Shown piece by piece: positions 1 to 8,138 of a stretch of DNA of 23,918 bases; the stretch's first letter is position 1, and every line of letters starts with the position of its first letter. The translations under genes were made by a program, and so were the position numbers. The stretch comes from Verrucomicrobiales bacterium (lineage in GTDB: Bacteria; Verrucomicrobiota; Verrucomicrobiia; Limisphaerales; SXQI01): contig SXQI01000071.1 in the NCBI GenBank assembly GCA_005793025.1, positions 1-23,918 on the forward strand. Direction: 5' to 3'. Under the pieces are notes generated by a model, which made no database searches, was not told the origin of the DNA, and was given only the letters and a program-made list of their open reading frames with translations.

Positions 1-75
1 CTTGCCTCCAACGCCGCCCTCGCTAGGCGGCGGGCACATTCCGCGTCCGGGGTTGTGACCATTACCAACGAATAG
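1..75 (+). CDS. possible C-terminal tail of an unidentified gene (partial)
   Basis: Frame 1 is open from the window edge for 24 codons and ends at TAG 73-75; the tail reads ...GVVTITNE. Frames 2 and 3 also stay open only briefly, so there is no strong reason to prefer this frame beyond its length and the absence of any other gene before position 172. A GC-rich hairpin (CGCCGCC 12-18, GGCGGCG 26-32) lies inside it. No family is recognisable from so few residues. The segment could also be intergenic. Confidence 0.3.
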   Translation, partial: LASNAALARRRAHSASGVVTITNE

Positions 76-171
76 GCATCAGATTGGGACATGATGAAAT
101 GGTGCGGAGATCGTTCAGAATATCAAGTTTAACGAGTGGCATAAGCAGCCGACGCGATATAGAAGGAAGCG

Positions 172-1245
172 ATGAACTGGCGACAACTCGAACCGATCGA
201 CCGGACGCACGTGGTCTGGAACGGCCAACGCCTCTTGTTTTTTGGGGGTTGCGATTACCACCGAATGGCCAGTCATCCGGAGGTTTTACGAACGATCACC
301 GAATCCTTACAACGCGACGGGATCAGCACAGGGGCATCGCGCACGACCACTGGAGATCACCCCGCTTACGGTGCCTTGGAGGCGCAATTAGCTAGGTTCG
401 CGGGGACCGAGGCGGCAGTGCTCACCCCGACGGGATTTAGTTCCAATCTAATTCTAGCGCAGGCACTCGCAGGGAAGTTCTCGGCAGTGTTGTTGGATCG
501 AGAGGCCCATTGCAGCTTGCGAGATGCGACCCAGTTCTTGGGAGCGACGGTGCATTTTTTTAATCATCGTGACGTTTCGGATTTGACGAAACAACGGGCG
601 ACTCTCGGAGATGGTCCTGTGGTGATTCTCACGGATGGAATGTTTTGGTTTGATGGTTCGGTGGCACCAGTGGCGGATTATCTCGAGGTCATGAGATCTG
701 GAGACTGGCTATGGGTGGATGATGCCCACGGATTTGGCACAATGGGGTCGAGAGGTCGTGGAACCGTGGAACAAGCAGCCGTAGCCACGACCGAGCGTGT
801 GGTCACCACATGCACTTTGAGCAAGGCGCTGGGTTGTGCCGGGGGCGCGATTCTGGGTTCGTCGGCAGTTGTGCAGGAGATCTGGAGGCGAAGTTCGATG
901 TTTAGAGGCAGCACCCCTGTCCCTGTGCCGTGGATCCGAGGCGCAGCATTGGCTTTGGATTTGTTGGAAAATGGAAACGATGATCTGGCGAGCAAACTGC
1001 ACGAGAACGCAGAACGCGTCCGGTCCCAAGTGGAGGGTTCCATCGGAAAAGGTCCAATCGTGACCCAGGTAGGAATAATCTGTGATATGGAGAAGGTTCG
1101 AGCTACGTTTCTCGAAAAGGGGATCTTCCCTGCTGTGACCGAGTATGATGGGAAACTTTCGTTGAGAGCCGTGATCTCGAGTCAGCATTCTTACGAAGAA
1201 TTAGATCGATTAGCAGCCTGCTTGTGCGAATTAGTGACTAAGTAA
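172..1245 (+). CDS. alpha-oxoamine synthase family PLP enzyme (BioF/KBL-like aminotransferase class I/II)
   Basis: 357 residues, fold-type I PLP enzyme, cytoplasmic. Visible hallmarks: EAHCSL around 111-116 (His113 matches the ring-stacking His of BioF), the PLP-contacting DDAHGFG at 183-189, and the Schiff-base lysine in TLSKALG (Lys218). The C-terminal LSLRAVISSQHSYEELDRL is the usual family end. These enzymes condense an acyl-CoA (or acyl-ACP) with an amino acid, as in 8-amino-7-oxononanoate synthase, 2-amino-3-ketobutyrate CoA ligase, serine palmitoyltransferase and CqsA. No biotin gene is adjacent; the neighbours are glycan-polymerase-like genes, so a role in a surface lipid or glycan precursor is at least as likely as biotin synthesis (inference). 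The start is supported by an AAGGA-type ribosome site just upstream of 172. At 357 residues it is slightly shorter than typical BioF. The substrate cannot be told from sequence. Confidence 0.85.
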   Translation: MNWRQLEPIDRTHVVWNGQRLLFFGGCDYHRMASHPEVLRTITESLQRDGISTGASRTTTGDHPAYGALEAQLARFAGTEAAVLTPTGFSSNLILAQALAGKFSAVLLDREAHCSLRDATQFLGATVHFFNHRDVSDLTKQRATLGDGPVVILTDGMFWFDGSVAPVADYLEVMRSGDWLWVDDAHGFGTMGSRGRGTVEQAAVATTERVVTTCTLSKALGCAGGAILGSSAVVQEIWRRSSMFRGSTPVPVPWIRGAALALDLLENGNDDLASKLHENAERVRSQVEGSIGKGPIVTQVGIICDMEKVRATFLEKGIFPAVTEYDGKLSLRAVISSQHSYEELDRLAACLCELVTK

Positions 1246-1269
1246 CTATTCCATCGATCGAGAACGAAT

Positions 1270-1289
1270 TTGTTTCGAGTTTGAAACAA
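1270..1289. repeat. inverted repeat (7-bp arms) between the synthase gene and the first polymerase-like gene
   Basis: TTGTTTC (1270-1276) and GAAACAA (1283-1289) are perfectly complementary with a 6-base loop. It sits 24 bases after the stop of the upstream gene. No T-run follows, so it is at best a weak terminator or an RNA-stability hairpin. Confidence 0.4.
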
Positions 1290-1351
1290 CTTATTGAGCA
1301 AAACAGTTGCCCCTGTTCGGTTCCTTTGATTAGTTTTGAGTAGATTTTATA

Positions 1352-2935
1352 ATGTCAGCCTTACCCAAAGCCCTGTTGATTTTCGCTTTCGTCATTCCAT
1401 TGGCGATTGTGATGGGCTTTTTGCTGGCCGACCCGACCGACTCCACGAGCATGATCGGCGTGGGTGTTTTGTTGACGTTGTTGCTTTCGCCATTTCTCAT
1501 CCGGCATCATCATACGGCCCTAATCATCTCGGCTACCGCCTTTATTAACGCGTTTTTCATCCCCGGTCGCCCCGAAATGTGGATGTTACTCTCCGGCCTC
1601 AGCCTGATTGTGTCGATCGCCTCGTGGCCGCTGGATCGAGAGTCTCGCCGGTATTGTGGTTTCCGATCACTGGATCTCTCTGTCATATTCATGGTGTTAA
1701 TCGTGCTCTTCACGATGAGGGCAACCGGAGGGGCTGGGTTGAACATTCTAGGAGCTCAGGTGTTCGGAGGTAGGCGATACGTGACGATGCTCGCTGCTGC
1801 TGTTGGCTATTTTGCCCTCGTCCTGCATCCATTGAGCCTCTCCAGAGCTAAGGTTTTGGGATCAACCTTTTGGGCAATGAGCGGCACAGCAATTCTTGGG
1901 AATCTGGCGTTCGCATTGGGACCCAATTTTTACTTCTTTTTCTACCTTTTCCCTGTGGAGTTTGTGCTCTCACAAGCCAACGCGGAGGACATCACTCTGG
2001 CGGGGGGAGTTGTGCGTCTCAGCGGGTTGGCACCCCTAGGTTTCGGGATTATTTACTGGTTGTTGTCACGTTTTGGACTCAGGGGAGTTTTGGACATTAC
2101 AAAGAGCTGGAGAATGATCCTCGCGGTTGCAGGCATTGTTTTCATCATGTTAGCCGGGTTTAGGTCGAATGTAATCCTCTTGGTGTTGTTGCTCGTTACG
2201 TTGTTTTTTTTCGAGGAACTCCATCGGACGGTCAAAGCAGGAATTCTAGCACTGGTGCTCTTGCTGATGGCTGTCTTCGTCGTAGGCTTTTCAGAACGGT
2301 TGCCTCTCACCATCCAGCGCAGCCTGAGTTTCCTCCCATTGAAAGTCAGTTCATTGGCCAAAGCGGACGCCGAAGGGTCTCTTCAATGGCGTTTGGACAT
2401 GTGGAAAGTGGTCGTTTCGGATATCCCACGTTATTTTTGGATCGGCAAAGGGTTCTCCATCAACCCATCGGACCTCTACTTTACCAAGGAAGCCTTACGT
2501 CGTGGCTTTTATTCCCCTTCCGAAGCCGCGCGACTCGCTGGTGACTACCATAACGGACCCCTTTCCGTCATCATCCCCTTCGGAATATTTGGTGTGATCG
2601 GGTTCTGTTGGTTTCTCGTCTCCGTCTTTTGGGTATTGAGGAACAACTACAAATATGGCCATCCAGAACTTGAGAATCTGAACCGGTTTTTCTTAGCGTT
2701 TTTCGTCGCTCGCGTCATCTTCTTCGTGGTGTTTTTCGGGGCTGCCACTTCTGACTTCTGGCTCTTCGCTGCTCTGGCTGGGTTAAACCTAAGCATGAAT
2801 CGAGGAATGGCTAGTCGTCCAGAGTTCAACCCCATCGAATCCCTCCCATCAACCAGCACGACCATCAATCCATCAACGGTCCAGCTACCGATGCCTTCCG
2901 TGGCGCGTATCAAACTCCAGAATGCTCCCCAGTAG
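1352..2935 (+). CDS. O-antigen ligase/polymerase-like multi-pass membrane protein, copy 1
   Basis: 527 residues with about a dozen hydrophobic segments spread from residue 7 to about 475. After the N-terminal helices come a polar GGRRYVTM stretch, AGFRSN at the end of a helix, and then a long extracytoplasmic loop with SLSFLPLK, RLDMWKVV and DYHNGPLSVIIPFGIFGVIGF. A large loop with conserved Arg and His followed by H-N...G..G is the layout of the Wzy_C/O-antigen ligase superfamily, which joins or polymerises lipid-linked glycans at the periplasmic face. The C-terminal 50 residues are hydrophilic and rich in Ser, Pro and Thr. It overlaps the next gene by 14 bases, and that gene encodes a close paralogue. 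No clear Shine-Dalgarno precedes the ATG. Membership is inferred from topology and loop motifs only. It could instead be an uncharacterised polysaccharide-polymerase family such as EpsG- or PelG-like proteins. Confidence 0.75.
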   Translation: MSALPKALLIFAFVIPLAIVMGFLLADPTDSTSMIGVGVLLTLLLSPFLIRHHHTALIISATAFINAFFIPGRPEMWMLLSGLSLIVSIASWPLDRESRRYCGFRSLDLSVIFMVLIVLFTMRATGGAGLNILGAQVFGGRRYVTMLAAAVGYFALVLHPLSLSRAKVLGSTFWAMSGTAILGNLAFALGPNFYFFFYLFPVEFVLSQANAEDITLAGGVVRLSGLAPLGFGIIYWLLSRFGLRGVLDITKSWRMILAVAGIVFIMLAGFRSNVILLVLLLVTLFFFEELHRTVKAGILALVLLLMAVFVVGFSERLPLTIQRSLSFLPLKVSSLAKADAEGSLQWRLDMWKVVVSDIPRYFWIGKGFSINPSDLYFTKEALRRGFYSPSEAARLAGDYHNGPLSVIIPFGIFGVIGFCWFLVSVFWVLRNNYKYGHPELENLNRFFLAFFVARVIFFVVFFGAATSDFWLFAALAGLNLSMNRGMASRPEFNPIESLPSTSTTINPSTVQLPMPSVARIKLQNAPQ

Positions 2936-4490
2936 CAAACCATTCTTAGGCACGCTTTTCGCCACGACGTTCGTTATTCCGCTGGCGATTTTGGTAGGCT
3001 ACTTTGTCGCGGATCCATTGGATTCCAAAAGTTTGGTCGGGTTTGGTTTTCTATTCTTTTTCTTCTCGTTGCCGTTCTTGATTTATCTCCATCACACAGT
3101 CCTCATTTTGTGCAGTACTGCGTTTATTAACGCCTTCTTTTTACCTGGTGAACCTCAGATGTGGATGCTCCTTGCGGGGGTGAGCTTACTGATCTCCGTG
3201 ATTTCTCGGCCTCTGCATCGACAGTCGCAGGTTTACTGTGGAAACCGGTCGTTGGATCTTTCCATCGTATTTATTTTGGGGGTGGTATTATTTACCATGA
3301 AAGCCACCGGCGGCGCGGGCTTCAATATTTTGGGTGCCCAAGTTTTCGGGGGACGCCGTTACGTCACCATGATCGCTGTGGTGATTGGTTATTTCGCCTT
3401 GATCCTAAACCCGTTGAGCTTAGAGAAAGCCAAGTCGTTGGGATCGATCTTTTGGGTGATGAGTTGCACATCGATCCTCGGAAATCTGGCATTCGCCCTA
3501 GGTCCGAGCTTTTATTTTCTTTTCTACCTTTTCCCCGTGGATTTTGTGATCTCACAAGCCAATGCCAATAACATCACTCTCTCCGGAGGGGTTGTTCGAT
3601 TGAGTGGCTTAGCTCCCCTTGGATTTGGATTATTGTTCGGACTCCTCGCACGGTTCGGGCTCGGGGGCCTGTTGGATTGGCGAAAAAGTTGGAGACTAGC
3701 TGTTGCTTTGCTCGCCATCCTTTTCATCCTGATGGCGGGTTTCCGTTCAAACTTGATCCTCGTGATGCTGGTTTTCATGGTTCTGTTCTTCATGGAAAAG
3801 CTCCATCGCACGGTTTACTCCTTGGTTCTCGTTGGGTTTCTCCTGATCTCCTCCTCGGTTTTGATCGGGTTTTCTGATAAAATGCCTCTCACGGTCCAAC
3901 GGAGTCTGAGCTTTCTTCCGTTGAAAGTGGAAGCCGTTGCGAAAGCCGATGCCGAAGGTTCCTTGAACTGGCGACTCGATATGTGGCGTGTGGTCGTCGC
4001 AGACATACCCCGTTACTTTTGGGTGGGAAAAGGGTTTTCCATCAACCCGACCGATCTTTATTTCTCAAAAATCGCATTAAGGCGTGGCTTTTATTCACCA
4101 TCCGAAGCCGCGCGCCTTGCGGGTGATTACCATAACGGGCCTCTTTCGATCATCATTCCATTCGGAATTCTTGGTGTCGTCGGCTTTACGTGGTTCTTGA
4201 CGTCCGTTTATTGGGTGTTGAGGAATAATTACAAATATGGAAATCCAGAATTGCGCACTTTAAACCGATTTTTCCTAGCCTTCTTCTTGGCACGGTTAGT
4301 TTTCTTTGTTGTTTTCTTTGGAGCTGCCACCTCAGATTTTTGGCTCTTCGCCTCTATTGCAGGCTTGAACCTCAGCATGAACCGAGGGATGGCAAAGGCT
4401 CCCCAGCCGATTCAGGTTTCCGCTCAAATCCCTGTTGCCAATGTCGATGAGTCGCCCACAATCCCCAGCAAATCACCCGTGCTCGTCTGA
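2922..4490 (+). CDS. O-antigen ligase/polymerase-like multi-pass membrane protein, copy 2 (paralogue of copy 1)
   Basis: 522 residues, collinear with copy 1 over almost its whole length. Shared blocks include FVIPLAI near the N-terminus, MWMLL, the ATGGAG.NILGAQVFGGRR segment, GGVVRLSGLAPLGFG, AGFRSN, QRSLSFLPLK, DYHNGPLS and GAATSDFWLFA. Divergence is concentrated in lipid-facing helices and in the hydrophilic C-terminal tail, while loop residues are nearly invariant. The ATG at 2922 lies inside the end of copy 1, so the two are probably translationally coupled. The aligned N-terminus supports this start. Role as for copy 1: glycan polymerase or ligase at the outer face of the inner membrane (family-level inference). 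Two paralogues could act as a heteromer, use different acceptors, or one could be degenerate, but both frames are intact. Confidence 0.78.
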   Translation: MLPSSKPFLGTLFATTFVIPLAILVGYFVADPLDSKSLVGFGFLFFFFSLPFLIYLHHTVLILCSTAFINAFFLPGEPQMWMLLAGVSLLISVISRPLHRQSQVYCGNRSLDLSIVFILGVVLFTMKATGGAGFNILGAQVFGGRRYVTMIAVVIGYFALILNPLSLEKAKSLGSIFWVMSCTSILGNLAFALGPSFYFLFYLFPVDFVISQANANNITLSGGVVRLSGLAPLGFGLLFGLLARFGLGGLLDWRKSWRLAVALLAILFILMAGFRSNLILVMLVFMVLFFMEKLHRTVYSLVLVGFLLISSSVLIGFSDKMPLTVQRSLSFLPLKVEAVAKADAEGSLNWRLDMWRVVVADIPRYFWVGKGFSINPTDLYFSKIALRRGFYSPSEAARLAGDYHNGPLSIIIPFGILGVVGFTWFLTSVYWVLRNNYKYGNPELRTLNRFFLAFFLARLVFFVVFFGAATSDFWLFASIAGLNLSMNRGMAKAPQPIQVSAQIPVANVDESPTIPSKSPVLV

Positions 4491-4562
4491 CCGTTCACAA
4501 CTCATTCCGGCTTGGCTTTCACAATACTCTCACCTTAAAGTCTGGTCTCCTTGAATTGATGT

Positions 4563-5357
4563 ATGCGCCAAAACACGAAACTTCTCTTCGGATCGATTCT
4601 CCGTTTGGCAGAAGCAGATTGCATTTGTGATATCGGCTCGCGCGACGGTGATCAGGCCCTCTTTTTCAAGCAATTACTCCCGCAGGCAAACGTGTGCGCT
4701 TTCGAGGCGAATCCTTTCAATTTTAAGGCAATGAAGGAAAAGGCGTCGTTGACCGACGCCAAAATCGATCTGCAGGAGGTGGCAGTCTCGAACGAAAACG
4801 GTTCGGCGACATTTCACGTGATTGATGTGGATTATTCTGATCCTAACGAGAACACCGGCATCAGTTCTTTGCTCAGTCGTGATGATCTGAAAGAAAAGAT
4901 GGCCGTGACGGTTCCTGCGGTTCGCATCGATGATTTTATCCTTAAGAATTACCCGACGACCCAACGAGCAGGGCTCTGGATCGATGTTGAAGGTGCCGAA
5001 TACCTCGTCTTAAACGGGTTGGATCGGATCAAGGATCGAATTGTCGCGATTCATGTGGAGAGTTGGCTGACGGCGAAATGGAAGGGTCAGAAACTATACC
5101 CAGAAGTAGAACAGTTGTTACGAGGCCAAGGTTTCGTCCCTTACGGAAACAATCTTACATCAGACATGATTTTTGGAGATTTCGTCTTCATCCATCAAGG
5201 ATGGCAGGAACGGTTGGGTCCTTCACTCCGTAAAGCCCAGTGGAAAGGCCGATTGGGTGTTTGGTTAAAAGCGGACGCACTCGCTTACCATCTCAAAAAT
5301 CGTCTACCGGGGCTCTACCGACTCTTGCGACAGCTTTATATGAAGTTCGGGACGTAA
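4563..5357 (+). CDS. FkbM family SAM-dependent methyltransferase
   Basis: 264 residues. The N-terminal SAM-binding motif is CDIGSRDGDQ at 22-31, followed by FEANPFNF around 48-55 (acidic residue at the end of beta-2). LWIDVEGAEYLVLNGL is the FkbM signature (IDvEGaE...L.G). FkbM-type enzymes O-methylate sugars or polyketide hydroxyls. Next to two glycan-polymerase-like genes, methylation of a surface polysaccharide is the simplest reading (inference). It lies 72 bases after copy 2 on the same strand with no evident terminator, so co-transcription is plausible. The ATG at 4563 is used; an out-of-frame ATG lies at 4559. The C-terminal ~50 residues are basic and not part of the catalytic core. 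Confidence 0.88.
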   Translation: MRQNTKLLFGSILRLAEADCICDIGSRDGDQALFFKQLLPQANVCAFEANPFNFKAMKEKASLTDAKIDLQEVAVSNENGSATFHVIDVDYSDPNENTGISSLLSRDDLKEKMAVTVPAVRIDDFILKNYPTTQRAGLWIDVEGAEYLVLNGLDRIKDRIVAIHVESWLTAKWKGQKLYPEVEQLLRGQGFVPYGNNLTSDMIFGDFVFIHQGWQERLGPSLRKAQWKGRLGVWLKADALAYHLKNRLPGLYRLLRQLYMKFGT

Positions 5358-5433
5358 CGAATCATTCTACAATTCCGTTCCGCGTTGGCGAAAACCATCG
5401 CGGATTGAATAAATCTGCTTCCCCGAGGTCAGA

Positions 5434-5456
5434 ATTGGGATTAGTTTCAACCCAAT
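5434..5456. repeat. inverted repeat ending two bases before a start codon
   Basis: ATTGGG (5434-5439) and CCCAAT (5451-5456) flank an 11-base loop. The right arm ends just before the ATG at 5459, and no Shine-Dalgarno is visible. In RNA it would form a small hairpin at the ribosome-binding region, so it may modulate initiation. It could be chance. Confidence 0.35.
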
Positions 5457-5458
5457 CC

Positions 5459-6772
5459 ATGAATACCAAATTGCTTTTCTCCGTGGGGCTAGCCCTGATG
5501 ACGAGTTTGCCCACGTTATTCGCTCAGAAACCATCCGCTCCAGAGCCGGGGTTTAAGTCACTTTTTGACGGAAAAACCTTGAATGGCTGGAAGTTAATGA
5601 ACCGAGCCGGAAACGGTTACGAAGTTCGCGACGGAAAGATCATTTGCCCCAAAGAAGGCGGTGGTAATTTGTTCACGGAGAAGGAGTACGCAAATTTTGT
5701 CTACCGATTCGAATTCAAGCTTTCAGAAGGGGCGAACAATGGGATCGGAATCCGCGCCCCTCTCGAAGGGGATGCCGCGTATATGGGCATGGAGTTACAG
5801 GTATTGGATAATTCCTCACCGCAATATGCAAAGCTTCGCCCCGATCAATATCACGGATCGATTTATGGCGCAGTTGCCGCGAAACGGGAGGGGCTGAAAA
5901 AAGCTGGCGAATGGAATTCGCAAGAAATCGTAGCGAACGGAAGAAAAGTAAAAGTAACGCTCAATGGTAAAGTAATCGTGGATACCGACCTGAACGATGT
6001 AACGGACTTAGCCGCCCTCAGGGATCACCCCGGATTATTGCGGGAGTCGGGTCACATCGGATTCCTCGGGCATGGAGCGTATGTGGAATTTCGAAACCTA
6101 CGGATCAAAGAACTCGCGTCAACACCACCCAAGGACAACGTGGCCCCTGCTGGGTTTAAAGCACTCTTCAATGGGAAAGATTTGACGGGGTGGAAAGGAT
6201 TGGTGGCAGATCCAGTGAAGCGTGCAAAAATGTCTTCAGACGAAATGAGGACAGCTCAAGCAACCGCCGATCAACGGATGCGGGATCACTGGCGTCCGAC
6301 GGACGGGGTGTTGGTGTTCGATGGCAAAGGTGACAATCTGTGCACGGTTAAAGACTTTGCGGATTTCGAGATGTATGTGGATTGGAAAATTACCGATAAG
6401 GGTGACAGCGGAATTTACCTCAGAGGAAGTCCTCAGGTGCAGATTTGGGATATGACTGATTCCAAACCGAACCCCAAGGCTCTCGGATCAGGTGGGCTCT
6501 ACAACAACCAAAAGAACCCGAGCGGCCCATTGGTCAATGCAGACAATACGGTCGGTCAATGGAACAGATTCAGGATTCTGATGACAGGAGACAAGGTGAC
6601 CATTTATTTGAACGGCAAATTGGTGGTGAACAATACGACATTGGAAAACTACTGGGATCGAGCCATTCCAATGTATCCGACCGGCGCCATCGAACTTCAG
6701 AACCACGGCAATACGCTTTGGTTCAAAAATGTCTATGTGAGGGAAATCTCTCCTCGCGCGGCGGCACATTAA
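5459..6772 (+). CDS. secreted protein with two DUF1080 (3-keto-disaccharide hydrolase) domains
   Basis: 437 residues from ATG 5459. The frame is open further upstream (to 5240), but only this ATG starts a proper signal peptide (MNTKLLFSVGLALM..., probable cleavage after LFA near residue 22) and it avoids overlap with the methyltransferase gene. Two DUF1080 units follow: the first starts at GFKSLFDGKTLNGWK (about residue 31) and ends at FRNLRIKELA, the second starts at GFKALFNGKDLTGWK (about 235) and ends at WFKNVYVREI. DUF1080 has a concanavalin-like jelly-roll fold, and characterised members cleave 3-keto-glycosides. It would act in the periplasm or outside. The next gene is a Tat-exported Gfo/Idh/MocA oxidoreductase, the class that makes 3-keto-glycosides, so the pair is functionally coherent (inference). 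Two domains in one chain are longer than the usual single-domain member. Confidence 0.87.
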   Translation: MNTKLLFSVGLALMTSLPTLFAQKPSAPEPGFKSLFDGKTLNGWKLMNRAGNGYEVRDGKIICPKEGGGNLFTEKEYANFVYRFEFKLSEGANNGIGIRAPLEGDAAYMGMELQVLDNSSPQYAKLRPDQYHGSIYGAVAAKREGLKKAGEWNSQEIVANGRKVKVTLNGKVIVDTDLNDVTDLAALRDHPGLLRESGHIGFLGHGAYVEFRNLRIKELASTPPKDNVAPAGFKALFNGKDLTGWKGLVADPVKRAKMSSDEMRTAQATADQRMRDHWRPTDGVLVFDGKGDNLCTVKDFADFEMYVDWKITDKGDSGIYLRGSPQVQIWDMTDSKPNPKALGSGGLYNNQKNPSGPLVNADNTVGQWNRFRILMTGDKVTIYLNGKLVVNNTTLENYWDRAIPMYPTGAIELQNHGNTLWFKNVYVREISPRAAAH

Positions 6773-6782
6773 CTCAACAGGC

Positions 6783-6823
6783 GTTTGCTCAACCTCAAGA
6801 TTTTTTTCTTGGATTGAGCAAAC
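6783..6823. repeat. long hairpin between the DUF1080 gene and the oxidoreductase gene
   Basis: GTTTGCTCAA (6783-6792) and TTGAGCAAAC (6814-6823) are perfect 10-bp arms. Inside them CAAGA (6796-6800) pairs with TCTTG (6807-6811) around a T6 loop. The hairpin starts 10 bases after the stop of the DUF1080 gene and ends 13 bases before the ATG of the next gene. There is no T-run after the stem, so it is not a standard intrinsic terminator. An RNA-processing or stability element, or an operator, is possible. Confidence 0.6.
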
Positions 6824-6836
6824 CCATCAACAAATC

Positions 6837-8138
6837 ATGCAACCCCATCTTGTGACCAGTCGCAGGCGTTTCCTTGCTTCCTCCACGATGATTCTCGTTG
6901 GAGGCACGTTCCTCAATTTGAATCCTCGAGTCCAAGCTCGTCGAGTGTCACCCAACGACAAATTGAATATTGGCGTGGTGGGGGTTGCGAATCAGGGTCG
7001 TTATAATTTGGATAACGTCTCGAGCCAGAACATCGTGGCGTTATGCGATGTGGACGCCAATTTTCTGAACGAAGCTGCGGCGAAACATCCCAAGGCCCAG
7101 AAATACCGTGATTTTCGGAGGCTCATCGATCAGAAGGAAATCGACGCCATCGTCGTGGCGACTCCCGATCATACCCACGCGGTGATAACATCGGCTGTAT
7201 TGAAATCTGGACGTCATGCCTACTGCGAAAAGCCACTGACGCACACGCTTTCCGAGGCACGATACATCACGAGGTTGGCAGCTAAACAAAAACTCGTCAC
7301 TCAGATTGGGACGCAAATTCACGCCGGGAGTAATTACCGGCGGGTCGTGGAACTGATTCGGAGCGGAGTCATCGGGCCGGTAAAAGAAGTCCATGTCTGG
7401 GTTGGTTCGAGCTATGGAAATGTTAAGCGACCGACTGAGACCCCGCCCGAACCATCGACCTTGGATTACGACCTGTGGGTTGGCCCGGTAGAGAAGCGTC
7501 CCTATCACCCCGATTATCTTCCCTTCAAATGGCGGAATTGGTGGGCATTTGGCGGCGGATCCCTTGCGGACTTTGGCTGCCATTTCATGGATCTTCCGCA
7601 CTGGGCTTTGGATTTGCGGCACCCTGTTTCTGCCGTCGCGGACGGTCCCACAAGAGATTCTGAATCCACACCCACAGCCCTCACTGTGAAGTATAAATAT
7701 CCGGCCAGAGATAAACAACCGGCCGTTGATCTGACTTGGTATCACGGAGGGCGTAAACCCGCCCGGTTAGAACCGGATTTGGCAGCAAAGTGGGGGAACG
7801 GAGTGTTATTCATCGGTTCGAAGGGCCAACTCATTTCCGACTACAGCCGAAACCAATTGTTGCCAGAAAAAGATTTTACCGGCTTCGTGCCACCGACGAA
7901 GAGTATTCCTGAATCCATCGGCCATCACGCGGAATGGATCTTGGCGTGTAAAACAGGGGGCAAAACCACCTGCTCTTTTGATTACTCAGGACCTTTAACA
8001 GAGGCCGCGTTGCTGGGGAACTTGGCCTATCGCGTTGGGGAACCCATCGACTGGGATTCCTCTCGTCAAAAAGCGCGTGGAAATTCAGCCGCTGATGCAT
8101 TGATCCAGCATCATTACCGTAAGGGTTGGAAGCTTTAA
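6837..8138 (+). CDS. Tat-exported Gfo/Idh/MocA family NAD(P)-dependent oxidoreductase
   Basis: 433 residues. A twin-arginine signal (TSRRRFLASS at 7-16, then a hydrophobic stretch ending near RVQA) predicts folded export with its cofactor. The Rossmann motif is NIGVVGVANQG (44-54), followed by ALCDVD and VATPDHTH. CEKPLTHTLSEAR (130-142) holds the family EKP motif with its catalytic lysine. The C-terminal half is the alpha/beta substrate domain, with GGGSLADFGCHFMDLPHW around the metal/His region. Members oxidise sugars or glycosides at C2, C3 or C4 using NAD(P) or a recycled bound cofactor. Directly after a DUF1080 gene (64-base gap), C3 oxidation of a glycoside is the leading hypothesis. 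The start follows a leader that contains a strong hairpin. The exact substrate is not readable from sequence. Confidence 0.9.
   Translation: MQPHLVTSRRRFLASSTMILVGGTFLNLNPRVQARRVSPNDKLNIGVVGVANQGRYNLDNVSSQNIVALCDVDANFLNEAAAKHPKAQKYRDFRRLIDQKEIDAIVVATPDHTHAVITSAVLKSGRHAYCEKPLTHTLSEARYITRLAAKQKLVTQIGTQIHAGSNYRRVVELIRSGVIGPVKEVHVWVGSSYGNVKRPTETPPEPSTLDYDLWVGPVEKRPYHPDYLPFKWRNWWAFGGGSLADFGCHFMDLPHWALDLRHPVSAVADGPTRDSESTPTALTVKYKYPARDKQPAVDLTWYHGGRKPARLEPDLAAKWGNGVLFIGSKGQLISDYSRNQLLPEKDFTGFVPPTKSIPESIGHHAEWILACKTGGKTTCSFDYSGPLTEAALLGNLAYRVGEPIDWDSSRQKARGNSAADALIQHHYRKGWKL

Noticed and set aside
84..395. 103-codon frame at the beginning
   Set aside because: It overlaps the alpha-oxoamine synthase in another frame and has an arginine-rich, unstructured translation.
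1348..1353. TATAAT-like sequence at the first polymerase-like gene
   Set aside because: It overlaps the ATG, so it cannot serve as that gene's -10 element.
5240..5458. N-terminal extension of the double-DUF1080 frame
   Set aside because: It would overlap the FkbM gene by over 100 bases and put 73 non-signal residues before a clean signal peptide starting at 5459.
7041..7745. 234-codon minus-strand frame inside the oxidoreductase gene
   Set aside because: Shadow frame over a well-supported gene; its translation shows no domain.
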